Of a stretch of 64,000 nucleotides of DNA, positions 50,859 through 60,184 are shown one piece after another. Origin of the DNA: Novosphingobium sp. Rr 2-17 (lineage in GTDB: Bacteria > Pseudomonadota > Alphaproteobacteria > Sphingomonadales > Sphingomonadaceae); assembly GCF_000272475.1 (NCBI RefSeq), contig NZ_AKFJ01000085.1:248001-312000 (forward strand), in the 5' to 3' direction. Under the pieces are notes generated by a model. The model made no database searches, had not been told where the DNA came from, and saw only the letters and a program-made list of their open reading frames with translations. How positions within the stretch are numbered: position 1 is the first letter of the stretch; every line of letters starts with the position of its first letter. Made by a program: the position numbers and the translations under genes.

Positions 50859-51845
50859 ATGGCTTTGCCGAGATTGAGCGTGATCGCAGCGATGATGATT
50901 GCCACAGGCGGCATGATAGCGGTCGCGTCTGCTGCGCGCGAGGTGGATGACAGCTACACGATCGGCCAGCGCTTCGAGCAGTATCGCAATAGCTATCCGG
51001 GTATCGCCTGGCCCGCGGTTTCGTGGCGCGAAGGGCAGTCGGTGCTGTTCGACCGACCGTACAAGACCACCGGCACCCGCGATCTGCACATCGACATTTT
51101 CCGGCCCGTCCTCGCGAAGGCGAAGCGGCAGGGCATCATCTTGGTCCATGGCGGCGCCTGGCGGGCGGGCAACAAGTCCCACTTCTACGCCTTGGCGAAC
51201 CTGCTGGTGCAGCGCGGTTACACGGTGTTCCTCCCCGAGTTCCGCTTGTCGCCCGAGGCGGCTTATCCTGCCGGCATGACCGACATCGCCGATGCCCTGG
51301 CCTGGGCGCGGCAGCACGCAGCCGAGTACGGCATCGACGCGGATCGCATCGCCCTTGGCGGTGCTTCGTCGGGTGGGCAAATGGCCTCGCTGCTGGCCTA
51401 TGCGGGGCCTTCCGGCGTGTTCGGCCCCGCACCGGATCGCCGCGCCAATGCGCTGATCGACCTTGACGGCGTGTTAGATTTCACCACGCCACAGGCCTTG
51501 CGGTTCGAGAATGCCGCCGGCGACACATCACCTGCCGCGCGCTGGCTGGGCGGGTCTTATGACAAAGCCCCCGGCAAATGGCGCGAGGCGAGCGCGGCGA
51601 CATACGTAGGGCCTGACGCCCCGCCGACGCTGATCCTCAGCAGCGGCATCCCGCGCTTTACCGAAGGCAAGGACAAGGTGCTTGCCGCGCTCGACCGCCA
51701 CGGTATCCCCCATCGCTGGTTCGCATTCCAGAACGCTCCGCATGATTTCTGGCTGTTCGACCCGTGGCTGAGCCGCACCGCCGACGAGATGGACGCATTC
51801 CTGCGCGATCTACGCCCTGTCCCATCGCGGAGAGTCACGAAATGA
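50859..51845 (+). CDS. Secreted alpha/beta-hydrolase, BD-FAE type
   Basis: A 328-residue esterase with a signal peptide (MALPRLSVIAAMMIATGGMIAVASA). Oxyanion motif VHGGAWRAG, nucleophile elbow GGASSGGQ, and the C-terminal His in APHDFWLF. The start GTTDLHIDIFRP-like strand TRDLHIDIFRPVL is typical of the family. It overlaps the pectinesterase start by four bases (ATGA), so the pair is made together. Pectin-acetyl or feruloyl removal is inferred. Confidence 0.88.
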   Translation: MALPRLSVIAAMMIATGGMIAVASAAREVDDSYTIGQRFEQYRNSYPGIAWPAVSWREGQSVLFDRPYKTTGTRDLHIDIFRPVLAKAKRQGIILVHGGAWRAGNKSHFYALANLLVQRGYTVFLPEFRLSPEAAYPAGMTDIADALAWARQHAAEYGIDADRIALGGASSGGQMASLLAYAGPSGVFGPAPDRRANALIDLDGVLDFTTPQALRFENAAGDTSPAARWLGGSYDKAPGKWREASAATYVGPDAPPTLILSSGIPRFTEGKDKVLAALDRHGIPHRWFAFQNAPHDFWLFDPWLSRTADEMDAFLRDLRPVPSRRVTK

Positions 51846-52960
51846 ACCGGCATATCATTCGGACCATTGTGATGGCGGCTGCTCTCTTCCAGCCCGCAAT
51901 GACCAACGCGCAAGGCTCTGCGCCGACCGAATATGCCGTGAAACGCTCCTGCGGCGGCGAGGCCGCGCCGTGCTACACCTCGATCACCCGCGCGCTCGAC
52001 GCTGCCGCCCGCGATACGTCCCAACGCTGGATCACGATCCGCATCGCGCCGGGCGACTACCGCGAAAAGCCCAGCATTACCCGAGACCGCGTGCGCTTGA
52101 TCGGCAGCAACGCCGGCACGACGCGGCTGCGGTTCGATGCGGTGGCGCAGACTGCCAAGGCTTACCACCGCGCTGGCTGGGGGACGCCGGGATCGGCGAC
52201 GCTGACCATCGATGCCAAAGATGTAGTGGTGACCGATCTGACGGTCGAGAACACGTACGACTATTTGTCCAACGACGAACTGGCGGACACAGACCCACGC
52301 AAGATCGGCAATCCCCAAGCGGTCGCGCTGCTGCTCGATATCCATAGCGACCGAGTACGGCTCGATCACGTCGGCCTGCTGGGCTATCAGGACACGGTGT
52401 TCGCCAACGGGGGCCGCGCGATCATCCGCAACAGCCTGATCGCGGGCAACGTGGACTTCATCTTCGGCAACGGCCAACTGCTGATCGAACAAAGCGAAGT
52501 GCGCTCGCGCCGCCGCAGCGCGCCGCATGTGCCGGGTGCGTTCCAGTCCTTCATCGCCGCGCCCTCGACGCCGCTCTCGCAGCCCATCGGGATCGTCTTC
52601 TACCGCTCACGCCTGACCCGCGAGGCAGGCGTGCCGGACGGCTCCGTGGCGCTGGCGCGTCCCTGGCACCCCACCACCCGCTTCCCCGATGGTCGCTATG
52701 CAGACCCTTCCGCCGTAGGGCAGGCGCTGTTCGTCAACTGCTTCATGGACCGACACATCCATCCCGATCACTGGACCGAAATGAACGGGACCGCGCGCGA
52801 CGGCACGATGACGGCGGTGTTCCGTCCGCAGGATTCACGCTTTGCCGAAATCGGCTCCCACGGCCCCGGCGCCACCGCGCGCAACATCGGCATGAAGTCA
52901 GGCGCCCCGTTGGATATAATCGCTATACGGCGCGGATTGATGGCGGACTGGCAGCGTTAG
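51842..52960 (+). CDS. Pectinesterase (CE8)
   Basis: A 372-residue pectin methylesterase with a signal peptide (MNRHIIRTIVMAAALFQPAMTNA). The beta-helix has the CE8 catalytic residues: Q183-D184 in GYQDTVFANGG, D205 in NVDFIFGNGQ, and Arg in LARPWHP. It opens homogalacturonan for the pectate lyase by removing methyl groups. Starts in the stop of the upstream esterase. The gene is outside the visible LacI sites; it is in the operon after the STN receptor's terminator. Confidence 0.94.
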   Translation: MNRHIIRTIVMAAALFQPAMTNAQGSAPTEYAVKRSCGGEAAPCYTSITRALDAAARDTSQRWITIRIAPGDYREKPSITRDRVRLIGSNAGTTRLRFDAVAQTAKAYHRAGWGTPGSATLTIDAKDVVVTDLTVENTYDYLSNDELADTDPRKIGNPQAVALLLDIHSDRVRLDHVGLLGYQDTVFANGGRAIIRNSLIAGNVDFIFGNGQLLIEQSEVRSRRRSAPHVPGAFQSFIAAPSTPLSQPIGIVFYRSRLTREAGVPDGSVALARPWHPTTRFPDGRYADPSAVGQALFVNCFMDRHIHPDHWTEMNGTARDGTMTAVFRPQDSRFAEIGSHGPGATARNIGMKSGAPLDIIAIRRGLMADWQR

Positions 52961-53082
52961 GTAGGCACATGGGCCGCGCAGGGCAGGGGGGCGCTTAGCG
53001 CAGATATGCAGTCCAACTGGTCGCCGTGTTCAAACTTATGCGCAAGGACTGGCAACTGGTTCGGCACGGCCCGGTCGGATCC

Positions 53083-54294
53083 TCAGGGTGCCCCGAATTC
53101 CGCGATCAGCCGCAGGCCGAGCACGACCGTCGACCGACGCCCGCCACCGGCAAAGGCACGGCGGACATATTGGAAGTCGGGCTGCACCGACAGGACCGGC
53201 CCGATGCGGTCCAGATAGGTGATCTCAACCCCTGTCTCGGCTGCATCCGCGCTATTGCCCGAATCGCGAACCGTCCGGCGCATCGCGCGCGACAATAGCC
53301 CTTGCGCGACGCCGAACGAGAATTGCCCGTCGGGTCGCCCCGGTATCAGCCCGTTTGCGAGCAGGCCTGCCTGAAACCCGCCGCGAAACGGCGTCGTCTT
53401 GCCGTCCGACACGCCGGCACGGAAGAACAGATCGATACCCCGGCTGTCGTCGCCCCATACGCGTTGATCGACCAGGACATAGGCGCCGATGGCGGTCCGC
53501 TTGATGGGATCGCCGTTGGCGTCGCACGCGCGTAAGTCGTCCTGTTGCCGCGTATAGCGCCAGGCGCCGACCGCCAGCTTGCCGTTTGTCCGCACACCCG
53601 CCTCGGCGATCAGGAGCGCGCCGTCGCGCATCTTGAAATCGATCCCCGGCCTATCGCCCAGCACACCCGCCCGCGCATTGACGACGGCGGCGCGGACATA
53701 ACCGGATTTGGCGATCGCCACGTTCAGCCGCGCGGTCAGCGCGGTCGAGGGAAAGATCGAAGGCCCATTGGGGCCCGTCGCCGAGAGTTCAGAGCCGATA
53801 CCAAACGCCGGGGCCACGAGTATTCCGGCCGCATCATTCTGATAGAAATCGACGTTCAGATCGGACAGGCCGACCAGCAGTGCGGCACGACCGCCGGCAA
53901 TGTCCTGCTCGATCCACGCGTCGTACAGCTTAATGCGCCCCTCGGGGACTTCGATATTGTCGACGCCCTGCAACGTCCCCGCAAGCGCGTTGATCGATCC
54001 CCCGTGGTTGCTCAGCAGATGCAGATGCACCCGCGCGCCGCGCCAGCCGACCAGCTGGTCCAGGTCGCCATCGGCCGTCACTTCGATATTGTCGAGCATG
54101 CGCGTTCCCCGCGCATCGCCACCGGCGACGTTGCCCATAAGATCAAGGACGTAGCGCCCGGCAATCGCAACGGCGGGTGCCGGGGGTTCAGGGACAGGTT
54201 CGGGCGCGCTTGACTGACCCGACGCAGGTAAAGCCCATGCCGCGCATAGTAAAAGCGCGGGTCCACCAAATCGAGGCAACGTCATAATCTTCAC
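53083..54294 (-). CDS. OprB-like carbohydrate porin
   Basis: A 403-residue outer-membrane protein with signal peptide (LLLCAAWALPASGQ). The body has beta-barrel alternation with WRGARVHLHLLSNHGGSINALAGTLQGVDNIE and KLYDAWIEQDIAGGRAALLVGLSDLNVDFYQND, both hallmarks of the OprB family. The C-terminus (STVVLGLRLIAEFGAP) is less aromatic than usual. Placed next to the pectinesterase, passive sugar uptake is a reasonable role. Confidence 0.82.
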   Translation of the reverse strand: MKIMTLPRFGGPALLLCAAWALPASGQSSAPEPVPEPPAPAVAIAGRYVLDLMGNVAGGDARGTRMLDNIEVTADGDLDQLVGWRGARVHLHLLSNHGGSINALAGTLQGVDNIEVPEGRIKLYDAWIEQDIAGGRAALLVGLSDLNVDFYQNDAAGILVAPAFGIGSELSATGPNGPSIFPSTALTARLNVAIAKSGYVRAAVVNARAGVLGDRPGIDFKMRDGALLIAEAGVRTNGKLAVGAWRYTRQQDDLRACDANGDPIKRTAIGAYVLVDQRVWGDDSRGIDLFFRAGVSDGKTTPFRGGFQAGLLANGLIPGRPDGQFSFGVAQGLLSRAMRRTVRDSGNSADAAETGVEITYLDRIGPVLSVQPDFQYVRRAFAGGGRRSTVVLGLRLIAEFGAP

Positions 54295-54370
54295 GAGCTA
54301 CCCCCGAAAACTCCAATCACGCCTATTATAGGACTGGAATGGTGCCCCAGTACGGACAGGACAGAGAAAC

Positions 54371-56128
54371 ATGACAATGCCGAAGTCGAGTGCGAGCGAG
54401 GCGAAGTCGCTGACTCATGCGATCCGTGTCGCGGGCATGGGCCTGTTGGGACTGATGCTGCTATGTGGCGCGACCGGCATCGGCGCGGCGTGGATGCAGA
54501 CCGCCGCGCTGGATTACCAGGTTGGGGCGACGGCGCTGCTCGCCAACCATGAACACGCGGACATGATGCACGACGCCATCCGCAGCGACGTGCTCGCCAG
54601 GTTCCAGGCGGAGGAACCCGACAGCGCGATCAAGCCCGACGATATCCAGAAAGATTTCCGCGAGCATATCGCCTCACTGCGCGAAGGCATCGCGGTTGAT
54701 GTGGCGTACACCGGCGACGCCGCGGTCACCGCGGTGACCTCCAAGCTGGCGGAGCCGATGGAGGCCTATGTCCAGTCCGCGACGCAGATCATCGATAGCA
54801 TCGATCGCGATCCGGCCGCCGCGCGCGCGATGCTGTCGGGGTTCTTCGATCAGTTCCGCGCGCTCGAAGAGTCGATGGGCGCGGCGTCGGACGCGATCGA
54901 GGCTAATTCGACGCAATCCGCTAAGAGTGCCGAGGGGGTCGGCACGATCGCGATGATCCTGCTCGTCATCACGCTGGCGGTCGGCATCGCGGGGACGCTG
55001 GCCTTCGTGACAGCCGCGCAGCGCAGGGTTGTGCAGCCGATCGTGGTCCTTGCAGGCACGATGCGGGCGCTCGGCGATGGCAACCTCGCCGCCGAGGTTA
55101 CGGGGGCGGATCGCGGCGACGAGCTGGGCGACATGGCGAAGGCCATGCTGGCGTTCCGCGACCAGCTCCAGGCGGCGGAGGCCGCGAAACAGGCACAGGC
55201 GGCACTGATCGTCGACAGCCTGGGCACCGGCCTCATCGCGCTGGCGCAAGGCGACCTCACCGTGGAGGTTGTCGCCGATCTGCAAGCGCCGTTCACGGGG
55301 CTCAAGGACAATTTCAACAGCGCGGTCGGCAGCCTGCGCGGGTTGATCGGATCGGTGGCGCAGGGAACGATGATGATCCGCACCGGATCGCAGGAAATCG
55401 CGCTAGCCAGCGAGGACCTCGCGCGGCGCACCGAAGGCAATGCCGCCAGTCTCGAAGAAACCGTGGCCGCGATCGTGGAGATGGACCAGCGGCTCAAGGC
55501 GACCGCCGTCGCCGCAGGGCGGACCGTCGAGCGCGCGGACGGCGCAATCTCGACGGTTGCCGGCGGGCGCGAGATCGCCGACGAGGCGGTTCAGGCGATG
55601 AACCGGGTTAGCGAAAGCGCCAAGGGCATCGACAGCGTGATCGCAGGGCTCGACAAGATCGCCTTCCAGACGCGCGTTTTGGCGATGAACGCTGCAGTCG
55701 AAGCCGGGCGCGCGGGCGAGGCCGGACGCGGGTTCGCGGTGGTCGCCGATCTCGTGTCCGCGCTGGCCATGCGCGCCGAGGAAGAGGCCGGACGCGCGCG
55801 CGATCAACTGACCGCGACGCAGGCCGATATCGGCACCGCGGTGGAGCGGGTGCAGCGGGTCGACGGCGCCTTGTCCGCCATCTCGGAGGATGTCCGCGGG
55901 GTGCACGTGTTGCTCGCCGGGATCGCGGACGACAACCGGGCGCAGTCGAGCGCAGTCACTGAGGTCAATGTGGCGATCGGCGCGATGGACCAAGCGACGC
56001 AGCAGAACGCGGCCATGGTCGAACAAACGTCGGCTGCGGCGCGCAACTTGACCTCGGAGGTGATCGCGCTGTCGGAACAGGCGGCAAAATTCCGCATCGG
56101 CGGCACGCAGCGCCGCGCTGCGGCCTAG
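54371..56128 (+). CDS. Methyl-accepting chemotaxis protein
   Basis: A 585-residue chemoreceptor. Transmembrane helices at about 20-42 and 196-217 enclose a 150-residue helical sensor. HAMP at about 218-270 (RRVVQPIVVLAGTMRALGDGNL) is followed by a second HAMP-like segment (LIALAQGDLTVEVVADLQAPF). The signalling hairpin is IAFQTRVLAMNAAVEAGRAG then EAGRGFAVVADLVSALAMRA. Several residues differ from the usual tip (N to R after FQT, E to L in DEV). No C-terminal CheR-docking pentapeptide. Chemotaxis to the nearby substrate is inferred. Confidence 0.93.
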   Translation: MTMPKSSASEAKSLTHAIRVAGMGLLGLMLLCGATGIGAAWMQTAALDYQVGATALLANHEHADMMHDAIRSDVLARFQAEEPDSAIKPDDIQKDFREHIASLREGIAVDVAYTGDAAVTAVTSKLAEPMEAYVQSATQIIDSIDRDPAAARAMLSGFFDQFRALEESMGAASDAIEANSTQSAKSAEGVGTIAMILLVITLAVGIAGTLAFVTAAQRRVVQPIVVLAGTMRALGDGNLAAEVTGADRGDELGDMAKAMLAFRDQLQAAEAAKQAQAALIVDSLGTGLIALAQGDLTVEVVADLQAPFTGLKDNFNSAVGSLRGLIGSVAQGTMMIRTGSQEIALASEDLARRTEGNAASLEETVAAIVEMDQRLKATAVAAGRTVERADGAISTVAGGREIADEAVQAMNRVSESAKGIDSVIAGLDKIAFQTRVLAMNAAVEAGRAGEAGRGFAVVADLVSALAMRAEEEAGRARDQLTATQADIGTAVERVQRVDGALSAISEDVRGVHVLLAGIADDNRAQSSAVTEVNVAIGAMDQATQQNAAMVEQTSAAARNLTSEVIALSEQAAKFRIGGTQRRAAA

Positions 56129-56402
56129 GCCGCTGGGTGTTGTCGTCCGTCCGCGCTGCCTCGATGATCCACCGAGCATTTTTGATTTGGCGAACACCGG
56201 CAGGAAGAACTGCATTTGCGCGCAAAGGCAGGCATTCCATAGGGTGACGAGCCCCCCTGCCTGCGGATATGAGTTCTGAAACACCAGGCTTGTCGGGCAG
56301 GCTGTATGAACCAAGGCCGGTCGCGCCGGCGCCACATATTTGTTCTCAGGCCGCACCGATGTTCGTAAGGTGCGGATGCCGGCTGATCGGCAAGAGAGAT
56401 TT

Positions 56403-56909
56403 ATGAAGGCAAAATACGAGCGCGTAGCCCTGGAGGTGGAAAGGATCATCAACCGTGATCTGGAAGGGGAGAGCGCAGAGCGCCTCAAGCAACTTTGCGC
56501 TGGAATTTTCGAGAGAGGGGCCGACGGTTCCGTCCGTGAATTCGCCGCTGTGCGTGAAACGATGACGCTGCTGGGCGAAAAGTGGACCGGCCTGGTTCTG
56601 TATATGTTGAGTTCCGGTCCCATCCGGTATTCTCTTCTGCGCCGGCTCATCTCTTCGACCGCGAGCCTGGGAGGGGAAAAGCAGGGCATATCGGAACGCA
56701 TGATGACGCTGACGTTACGGCGATTGGAGCGCGACGGCTTCGCCTCGCGCGTCGTTTTGCCGGGCCCGCCCCCACGTACCGAGTATGAATTGACCCCTCT
56801 GGGCAAGTCATTGCACGACGGCCACATGATACTCGTCCGGTGGGCCGAAAACAATCGCCTGGCAATCCAGGAAGCGCGCGATCGCTACGATCAGGCCAAA
56901 ACGGAGTGA
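56403..56909 (+). CDS. HxlR-family regulator
   Basis: A 168-residue winged-helix regulator. The HxlR core is TMTLLGEKWTGLVLYMLSSG, RYSLLRRLI, then GISERMMTLTLRRLERDGFASRVVLPGPPPRTEYELTPLG split around residues 85-130. The N-terminal 50 residues are an extra helical part (RVALEVERIINRDLEGESAERL). The ATG at 56403 follows AGAGAG. It precedes the third island and probably controls it; the receptor gene starts 255 bases downstream. Confidence 0.88.
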   Translation: MKAKYERVALEVERIINRDLEGESAERLKQLCAGIFERGADGSVREFAAVRETMTLLGEKWTGLVLYMLSSGPIRYSLLRRLISSTASLGGEKQGISERMMTLTLRRLERDGFASRVVLPGPPPRTEYELTPLGKSLHDGHMILVRWAENNRLAIQEARDRYDQAKTE

Positions 56910-57164
56910 CGTACAAATCGCACGTCGCTTTTCAGTCGAGTTAGCCAATGAACGCGTCATTTCCCGCAGTGGTTGGAAATGAGATAGCTATTTGACCCCT
57001 CCAATCTCTCCTACCTCATCACGAGCAGATCACTGGATCTACTGATCCTTAGGCATAGCGTTGGAACACGCAGGCATCGCTCGCCGCGATACCCCAAGCT
57101 GCTTAGGTCGTGAAATTCTTAAGTCGTTATAAAGACGGCGAAAATTAAGAAATGAGGGAGGAAT

Positions 57165-59399
57165 ATGATGCAACTCAGCCTTGGCAATAAAGTGTGCCTG
57201 ACCGCGCTTGCCATTGCGCTCAGCACGCCAGTGCTGGCGCAAACTGAGCCGCAAACCGACCCGAAGACTTCGCCGGAATCTGCACAAGCCCCCGCCGCAC
57301 CGTCGCCGGGCGATATCATCGTGACTGCCGAGCGCCGCGCCGTGAACGTACAGAAGGTGCCACTTTCCGTCACTGTCCGATCGGGTGAGGATTTGCGCCA
57401 GCAGGGCCGCAATTCGCTCGCACAGATTCTGGAAAACGTCGCCGGTGTTTCGGGTGGCGGGTCATTGGGAACCAGTGGTGGCGGCTCGGATACCCCCGAG
57501 ACCGGCGTATCAATCCGCGGCGTGCCCTCCAACGCCAGCGCGGCCGGTTCCATCCTTTCCGCCGTGCCGACGACAGCGGTCTACGTCGATGAGGTCTACA
57601 GCGGCGTTGGCGGCGGTTACGACATCGATCGGGTCGAAGTTCTGCGCGGACCACAAGGAACGCTGTACGGACGCAGCGCCACCGCCGGCGTCATCACCAC
57701 GCACACGGCTGACCCTTCGACCGAGGAGTTCAGTGGCTGGGGCTTGGCCGAGATCGGCAACTACGATCTGCGGCACTTGAGCGGCGCAATCAATGTGCCG
57801 ATCAGCGACACGGTCGCACTGCGCGTGTCCGGCAACCACTTCTCGCGCGATGGCTACGACGCGCGCGATGGCGGTGCGTTTCGCAGTACTGACGGGCGTG
57901 CCAAGCTGCTGCTCAAGCCGACCGACAATTTATCAGCCGTGCTCGGTGTGGCGTTTCAGGACAACGTGACCCACACCGGCGAATACTCGCTTCAAGTCAC
58001 CGCGCCGGATGAATTCACCAAAGTGCCGATCGACATCGCCACCGGCCACAACCGCTTCCGCCAGTACTGGGCGAACATCAATTGGGAACTGGGCGGTATC
58101 TCGCTGACCTATATTCCCGCCTATCGCACCTGGCATCAGGATGCCGACATTCTGGTCGCTAACGGACCCACCGTTCTGGCGCAAAGGCAGTACACGCCGA
58201 AGGATAACTTCCTGACGCAGGAACTACGGATCGCCTCGTCCGACAGCGCCAAGTTCACATGGCAGACGGGCGCTTTCTATTACGACAACAAGATCGAAAG
58301 CCAGAACTCGGCAGAACTTCAATCGAACGGGGCACTTGCCTACTCCGGGCTGACGCACAAGACGACCCGAAACCTGGGTATCTATGCAGAGGGCACCTAT
58401 CACTTGACCCAAACGCTGCGCTTCAGCGGCGGTCTGCGCTACGATCACACGTACGTGCGTAACGAACAGGATTACACCGCCAACCTTAACTTCGGCGCCG
58501 GCATTCCCGGCACGCCAGAGTTTTCGTATCCTGAAGTTCTTGTCACCAAGTCCGTATCCGGCGACGAAGCGACGAGACGCTTCAACAACATCACGTATAA
58601 AGCGCGTCTGGAATACGATCTCAACCCGGACAGTCTGGTCTACGCATCGGTGGCGAGCGCCTTCCTCCCAGGCGACGTGCAAGTGGCGTCGGGGGCTGAC
58701 AACCAGCCGATTGTCCTACCGTACAAAGAAGAAACGCTTACGTCTTATGAAATCGGCAGCAAGAACCGTTTCTTCGGCGGCGTCCTTCAGGTCAACGGTG
58801 CGCTGTTCTTCTACGATTACGGCGGTTACCAAACGGCGGTCAATATTGGCAGCGCCTTTGCGCCCTCGTTCATCCAGATCACCGCTCCTGCCCAGATGAA
58901 GGGTGGCGAGGTCGAAATCTTCGTCCGGCCTGGTTCGCAGGACCGGCTTGGCATCAACGCCAGCTATGTCGATGCACGCTTCGTAAACCGCTCAGAAGCA
59001 ACGAAGGCATACATATCGCAAACGCGCATTCCGAATATCCCATCGACTTCGGCCAATGCGTTCTGGGAGCACCGCTTCGACTTGGCCAGTGGTTCGACGT
59101 TCACGCTGCGCGGTGAAGTCGTCTACCGCTCGTCGTATGACCTAGCGGCCATCTCGGCTGCGGACAAAGCGGCAGGTGGTCTCGATTACGTCAAGGCGGA
59201 CGATCAGGTTCTGGGCAACGTGAACCTCAATTGGACCTCCGCCGACAAGCGCTTCTCGTTGAGCGGGTACGTTCGCAACGTGACCAACTCGCGAACGGCC
59301 AGCACATTGTCGGTCCTGTCCATATCGCCGTCGCTATCGATCACGGGGACTCGCACCGATCCGCGCACTTATGGTATCGTTGCACAGGCCAAGTTCTGA
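57165..59399 (+). CDS. TonB-dependent receptor, short type
   Basis: A 744-residue receptor. Signal peptide (LTALAIALSTPVLAQ), TonB box (DIIVTAERR), and the plug with VDEVYSGVGGGYDIDRVEVL and RGPQGTLYGRSATAGVITT. The barrel ends TYGIVAQAKF. There is no STN domain. It is paralogous with the receptor at 60185 and belongs to the FecA/FyuA-like size class common in sphingomonads. GGGAGGAAT precedes the start. Ligand unknown; a hydrophobic aromatic or steroid is plausible but unproven. Confidence 0.93.
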   Translation: MMQLSLGNKVCLTALAIALSTPVLAQTEPQTDPKTSPESAQAPAAPSPGDIIVTAERRAVNVQKVPLSVTVRSGEDLRQQGRNSLAQILENVAGVSGGGSLGTSGGGSDTPETGVSIRGVPSNASAAGSILSAVPTTAVYVDEVYSGVGGGYDIDRVEVLRGPQGTLYGRSATAGVITTHTADPSTEEFSGWGLAEIGNYDLRHLSGAINVPISDTVALRVSGNHFSRDGYDARDGGAFRSTDGRAKLLLKPTDNLSAVLGVAFQDNVTHTGEYSLQVTAPDEFTKVPIDIATGHNRFRQYWANINWELGGISLTYIPAYRTWHQDADILVANGPTVLAQRQYTPKDNFLTQELRIASSDSAKFTWQTGAFYYDNKIESQNSAELQSNGALAYSGLTHKTTRNLGIYAEGTYHLTQTLRFSGGLRYDHTYVRNEQDYTANLNFGAGIPGTPEFSYPEVLVTKSVSGDEATRRFNNITYKARLEYDLNPDSLVYASVASAFLPGDVQVASGADNQPIVLPYKEETLTSYEIGSKNRFFGGVLQVNGALFFYDYGGYQTAVNIGSAFAPSFIQITAPAQMKGGEVEIFVRPGSQDRLGINASYVDARFVNRSEATKAYISQTRIPNIPSTSANAFWEHRFDLASGSTFTLRGEVVYRSSYDLAAISAADKAAGGLDYVKADDQVLGNVNLNWTSADKRFSLSGYVRNVTNSRTASTLSVLSISPSLSITGTRTDPRTYGIVAQAKF

Positions 59400-59497
59400 C
59401 CCATCCCGATCGATGTTCCCCCGCCTGTTTTGAGGATGGGTTCATCGTGTGGGCGGGGCAGTAAATGGCACAAGGGTTCAGAAACAAAGGAAAATTC

Positions 59498-60016
59498 ATG
59501 AAGCGATCGCATTTGTGCCTACCCGTTGCGGGAAATAACGTCGCGGGCAAGCGCGGCACTCGCCAGGGATTGCGGCGGGTGCTGGCCGCCGGCGTTTCGC
59601 TGATGGCGGCACTTACGATTTCGCAGACGGCCCTGGCCGGAACGCCGGCCGCCGATGCCAATGTCAAGCTTGTGCAGACGTTTCTCGCAGACGTCCGGGT
59701 GGCGACCTTCCAGCATCATGATCCCAAGGAAATCCGTAGCGTCAGCGAGCGCTATATAAGCGGCGATTACGTTCAGCACTCTGCCGGCATGGAGCCTGGC
59801 CGGGACGGCTACATCGACAGTATGGTCAAGCTTGCCAAAGGCCCTGAAGCGGGCGGTCCCCCGATGCCGCCTATCGAGGATCTGTATTGGATCGCGGACG
59901 GCGACAAGGTTGTGTGGGTATCGCGCATCCAGTTGCCCGGCCAGGACAAGCCGGAATTCATGTTCAATATGATGCGCATCCAGAACGGCAAGATCGTCGA
60001 GCACTGGGGCAAGTAA
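59498..60016 (+). CDS. Secreted SnoaL-like protein
   Basis: A 172-residue protein with a signal peptide (long n-region, then VLAAGVSLMAALTISQTALAG). The rest is an NTF2/SnoaL cone: NVKLVQTFLADVRVATF, RYISGDYVQHSAGMEPGRDG, LYWIADGDKVVWVSRI and MRIQNGKIVEHWGK. The start at 59498 follows AAAGGA. It lies between the two paralogous receptors, in the direction of the first. It probably acts in the periplasm on the substrate they import. Confidence 0.82.
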   Translation: MKRSHLCLPVAGNNVAGKRGTRQGLRRVLAAGVSLMAALTISQTALAGTPAADANVKLVQTFLADVRVATFQHHDPKEIRSVSERYISGDYVQHSAGMEPGRDGYIDSMVKLAKGPEAGGPPMPPIEDLYWIADGDKVVWVSRIQLPGQDKPEFMFNMMRIQNGKIVEHWGK

Positions 60017-60184
60017 TTCTTCTCCGCCCCGGACAGGACATGAAGCCGGGGTGGTGTCATCCAGAGCTTGAACGCCCGCCTGCGTGGCGCGCAAGCTCTG
60101 TTTGGCAACCCGGTGAGTAGTTACGAAAAGGCTGGTCCCCCACAGCGCCGACACATCCGCGATGCGCTGATTTGCCGCTCGAGT

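Noticed and set aside
59399..59441. ACCCATCC/GGATGGGT as terminator after the receptor at 57165
   Set aside because: The loop is 27 bases and there is no T run; too weak to call.
60027..60051. CCCCGG/CCGGGG hairpin after the SnoaL-like gene
   Set aside because: Short stem, 13-base loop and no T run; possible but not supported enough to list as a terminator.
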